Source: a bacterium
Lineage (GTDB): Bacteria > Bacteroidota > Ignavibacteria > Kapaibacteriales > UBA2268
Direction: 5' to 3'
NCBI GenBank assembly: GCA_030431515.1
Contig: JAUIIX010000003.1
Span: 1 to 64,000 of the forward strand
Length of the DNA: 64,000 bases
Within the stretch, counting starts at the first letter, position 1, and each line of letters starts with the position of its first letter. The notes beneath the pieces are model-generated. The model ran no database searches. It had not been told where the DNA came from and saw only the letters and a list, made by a program, of their open reading frames with translations. Positions 61,889 to 64,000 of the stretch are shown in pieces. The position numbers and the translations under genes were made by a program.

Positions 61889-62864
61889 TGTTATCTTTTT
61901 TAAATAAATGAACAGGACATTTTCTAATACCGTGCATAATACAATCTTTAGGGCATGGAACTGCATAAATTCTTGAAATAGCAGTAGGATATACACTTTG
62001 AATTTGCTTCTGCATTTTTTTCTCTATTGCATATTTTTCATCCATTGTGTAATCATACGGTAAGATAATATCTAATTCAACAAATATATCTTTCCCTGAT
62101 TGACGAGTATGAACTGATTTGAATTCACACATTTCGTTTACATTTTCAGCTACTACAGCAATTATTTCAAATTGAATATCATCAGGTAAGGTTTTGTCTA
62201 ATAATTGGTTAAGAGCTTCTTTAGAACCTTTGAGTGGAACTCTAAGTGCTAATGCTGTTAAACCTATTGCTGTTAGCGAATCAATTTGTTTTGCAAGTTG
62301 ATTATAATCAACTGCAATTAAAATTACTCCAAGAAGTAAATTTGCTAAAACACCTAATTCAATAAAACTATCCATTTTCCAAATTTCTGCATCAAATTTC
62401 AAGATAGGCATTCTAAATCTTTTTGAACTTGAAAGTTGATATTTGTACATACCATACATAACAAAGAAAGTAAGGAATGAATAAAATGAAAGTAATGAGT
62501 AATTTCCACTTGTAGATTCTATATTTGCATAAGTTTGAATTAATTCCCAAAAGGCAAATCCTAATACTCCTAATAAAAGTATAGCACTTAGTAGTAAAGT
62601 GAGGGACTCGTATTTTCCGTAACCATAATTAAAGACATAATCGGGAGTTCGTACAGAATGATTGACTGCTATCATTAGTAGTATCGAGTTTACTACATCA
62701 ATTAATGCAATAAAACCATTAATTTGAACTGCAAGTGAAGATTCTAAATAACCTAAAACTATACCAGCAGATGCTAATATTATACCTACTAATAAGGATA
62801 AACGAGTTGACATTAAAGGTGAACTCGTATCAAATAGATTTTTAAATTTTTTGGCTAAAGTCAA
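61881..62864 (-). CDS. Cation diffusion facilitator-family transporter with an altered metal site
   Basis: Six membrane helices (about 20-205) and a cytoplasmic C-terminal ferredoxin-like domain (about 235-300) place it in the CDF family. The transport site is unusual. The helix 2 motif (normally DxxxD) is [12 protein letters not shown], with only one Asp. The helix 5 motif (normally HxxxD) is WKMD, with Trp for His. A Cys/His-rich tail ([16 protein letters not shown]) may bind metal. Overlapping ruvB means joint translation. It may move another ion or have a degraded function. Confidence 0.8.
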   Translation of the reverse strand: MTLAKKFKNLFDTSSPLMSTRLSLLVGIILASAGIVLGYLESSLAVQINGFIALIDVVNSILLMIAVNHSVRTPDYVFNYGYGKYESLTLLLSAILLLGVLGFAFWELIQTYANIESTSGNYSLLSFYSFLTFFVMYGMYKYQLSSSKRFRMPILKFDAEIWKMDSFIELGVLANLLLGVILIAVDYNQLAKQIDSLTAIGLTALALRVPLKGSKEALNQLLDKTLPDDIQFEIIAVVAENVNEMCEFKSVHTRQSGKDIFVELDIILPYDYTMDEKYAIEKKMQKQIQSVYPTAISRIYAVPCPKDCIMHGIRKCPVHLFKKDNNE

Positions 62865-62919
62865 TTTTTTATCTTTTAGAATTAGAGAAATTATTTCACA
62901 AAATTATGAAATTTAACAA

Positions 62920-64000
62920 TTAATTATTGATTATTACGAAACTAAATGTACTACCTTTTCCAAATACGCTTTTTACTTCTATCTCTGAATTTTGTTTTAA
63001 TGCAAGTTCTTTGCATAATTTTAACCCAAGCCCTGTTCCTTTTTCTTTATTAGTACCTAATGTGGTAATTTTTTTTTCAATTTTAAATAAATCTAGAATT
63101 GTATCTTCTTTTATACCTACACCAAAATCAGTGATGTTTATCTTGATTTTATTATTAACTAAAGTTGAATCAATAATAATTTTTTGTTGAACATTTGAGA
63201 ATTTTATTGCGTTTACTAATAAATTTCTAATTATAGTATCAAAAATAAATGGATCACAAATCACTTTAAGATTTTTATCAATATCAACAATTACTTCAAT
63301 TTCCTTGTTTTTTGTAATTGTACTAAATAGCTTGACAATATTTAAAACTTTGTCATAAACTGGAAATTCAGTTTTATTGATTTTAAAATCACCCGTTTGT
63401 GATTTTGACCAAATCAGAAGATTTCCTAATAAATCGTTTAAACTTTGAGCAGCACTGTTTAAACTATTTATTAATTCCAATAATTTATTAAAAGTCAAAT
63501 CACCTGATTTATCCTTAATTAAACTGGTTAAAGTTAAAAAACCTGTTAAAGGATTTCTCAAATCATGAGAAATAATGGAAAAAAAGGTATTCTTTTGATT
63601 AATTTGATTTACTAATTCAATTTCTTTATTTTTTAATTCAGTAATATCAGTATGCATTGAAATGAAGTGAGTAATATTTCCAAATTTATCTTTAATTGGT
63701 TCGATACCCCATTGATTATGAAATTCAGAGCCATCTTTTTTGTAATTAATAGCAGAACCTCTGAAGTGTCCACTTTCTTTTATATTTTGTTTTAGGCTTT
63801 GGATTGTAAAGTAATCTGTTTTTTCGCCTTGAAGCATTCTGGGCGAATTACCTATTAGCTCTTCGGCACTGTATCCAGATACTTTTTCAAATCCTTTGTT
63901 ACAATATACAATAAAAGGCCCTTTATTCTCAAAGTTTGCATCTGTAATTAATATAGGTACATCGAACTCATATAATGAATTTGCAACTGAATTAGTTACA
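62920..64000 (-). CDS. PAS-domain sensor histidine kinase (5' end outside the window)
   Basis: The frame stays open to the window edge. It carries a PAS domain (LYEFDVPILITDANFENKGP.. with GFEKVSGYSAEELIGNSPRM), a PAC segment (YKKDGSEFHNQWGIEPIKDK), a short coiled coil, the H-box FFSIISHDLRNPLTG, and an ATPase domain with NLLVNAIKFSN, DFGVGI and GTGLGLKLCKELA. The PAS resembles LOV-like sequences, but the flavin-reactive Cys of GxNCRFLQG is replaced (GNSPRMLQG), so light sensing by a Cys adduct is excluded. No response regulator is visible here. Confidence 0.88.
   Translation of the reverse strand, partial: VTNSVANSLYEFDVPILITDANFENKGPFIVYCNKGFEKVSGYSAEELIGNSPRMLQGEKTDYFTIQSLKQNIKESGHFRGSAINYKKDGSEFHNQWGIEPIKDKFGNITHFISMHTDITELKNKEIELVNQINQKNTFFSIISHDLRNPLTGFLTLTSLIKDKSGDLTFNKLLELINSLNSAAQSLNDLLGNLLIWSKSQTGDFKINKTEFPVYDKVLNIVKLFSTITKNKEIEVIVDIDKNLKVICDPFIFDTIIRNLLVNAIKFSNVQQKIIIDSTLVNNKIKINITDFGVGIKEDTILDLFKIEKKITTLGTNKEKGTGLGLKLCKELALKQNSEIEVKSVFGKGSTFSFVIINN

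Overview
The window is a low-GC, AT-rich chromosome segment from a flagellated member of the Bacteroidota/FCB group, most like Ignavibacteria or Candidatus Kapabacteria (an inference). The reasons are: a short 286-residue housekeeping sigma factor of the Bacteroidota/Chlorobi type, -10 elements of the TAnnTTTG type, secreted proteins with type IX secretion (T9SS) C-terminal sorting domains, the Bacteroidota-like variant PAMD motif in CoaBC, and a full set of flagellar rod, ring and hook-junction genes, which ordinary Bacteroidetes lack.

Layout. 0.2-7.1 kb: a leftward der-purH-glgP cluster and divergent coaBC. 7.1-9.1 kb: a 2-kb gene-poor region full of dispersed GTCATTC-type repeats, a 184-bp direct repeat and one gene remnant. 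9.1-12.4 kb: recJ-folD-rluD-like operon. 12.5-13.5 kb: a leftward operon of three small unknown proteins behind a sigma-28-like (flagellar late) promoter. 13.8-20 kb: terC, prfA, a GT32 glycosyltransferase, rpsO and pnp. 20.4-25.5 kb: a defence locus with an ORF6N/PLD-like protein and McrBC. 25.5-28 kb: mscL, a small membrane protein and asnS.

28.1-31.9 kb is the most unusual stretch. A short orphan RHS-tip protein carries an HExxH toxin-like C-terminus and is followed by a putative secreted immunity protein. Two more near-identical copies of the GC-richer RHS core (134 and 119 bp) and one weaker remnant follow. Each of these stands directly before a different two-gene toxin-antitoxin-like module: DUF4160/DUF2442, antitoxin/PIN and BrnT/antitoxin. 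It looks like a cassette array in which RHS-core repeats punctuate interchangeable modules.

32.2-46.5 kb holds two flagellar operons: flhB-like-flgF-flgG-flgA, and flgH-flgI-flgJ-flgN-(unknown)-flgK-flgL. Each is preceded by a sigma-54 promoter TGGCAC-N5-TTGT. About 5.6 kb separates them, carrying a VOC protein, REP-like repeats and two recently duplicated leucine-rich-repeat lipoproteins. With the sigma-28-like promoter near 13.4 kb, this suggests a sigma-54 to sigma-28 flagellar cascade.

46.5-64 kb: leftward rmuC, a T9SS-sorted surface protein, lipA, rpoD/sigA, a ctpA-type protease and a GT4 glycosyltransferase; then a rightward membrane-bound Fe-S oxidoreductase, tRNA-Leu(UAA) on the minus strand, an AI-2E/PerM-family permease and a secreted CXXCH/EF-hand protein; and finally leftward ruvB, a degenerate-site cation diffusion facilitator and a PAS histidine kinase that runs off the window edge. 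No complete insertion sequence, rRNA or CRISPR array was seen.
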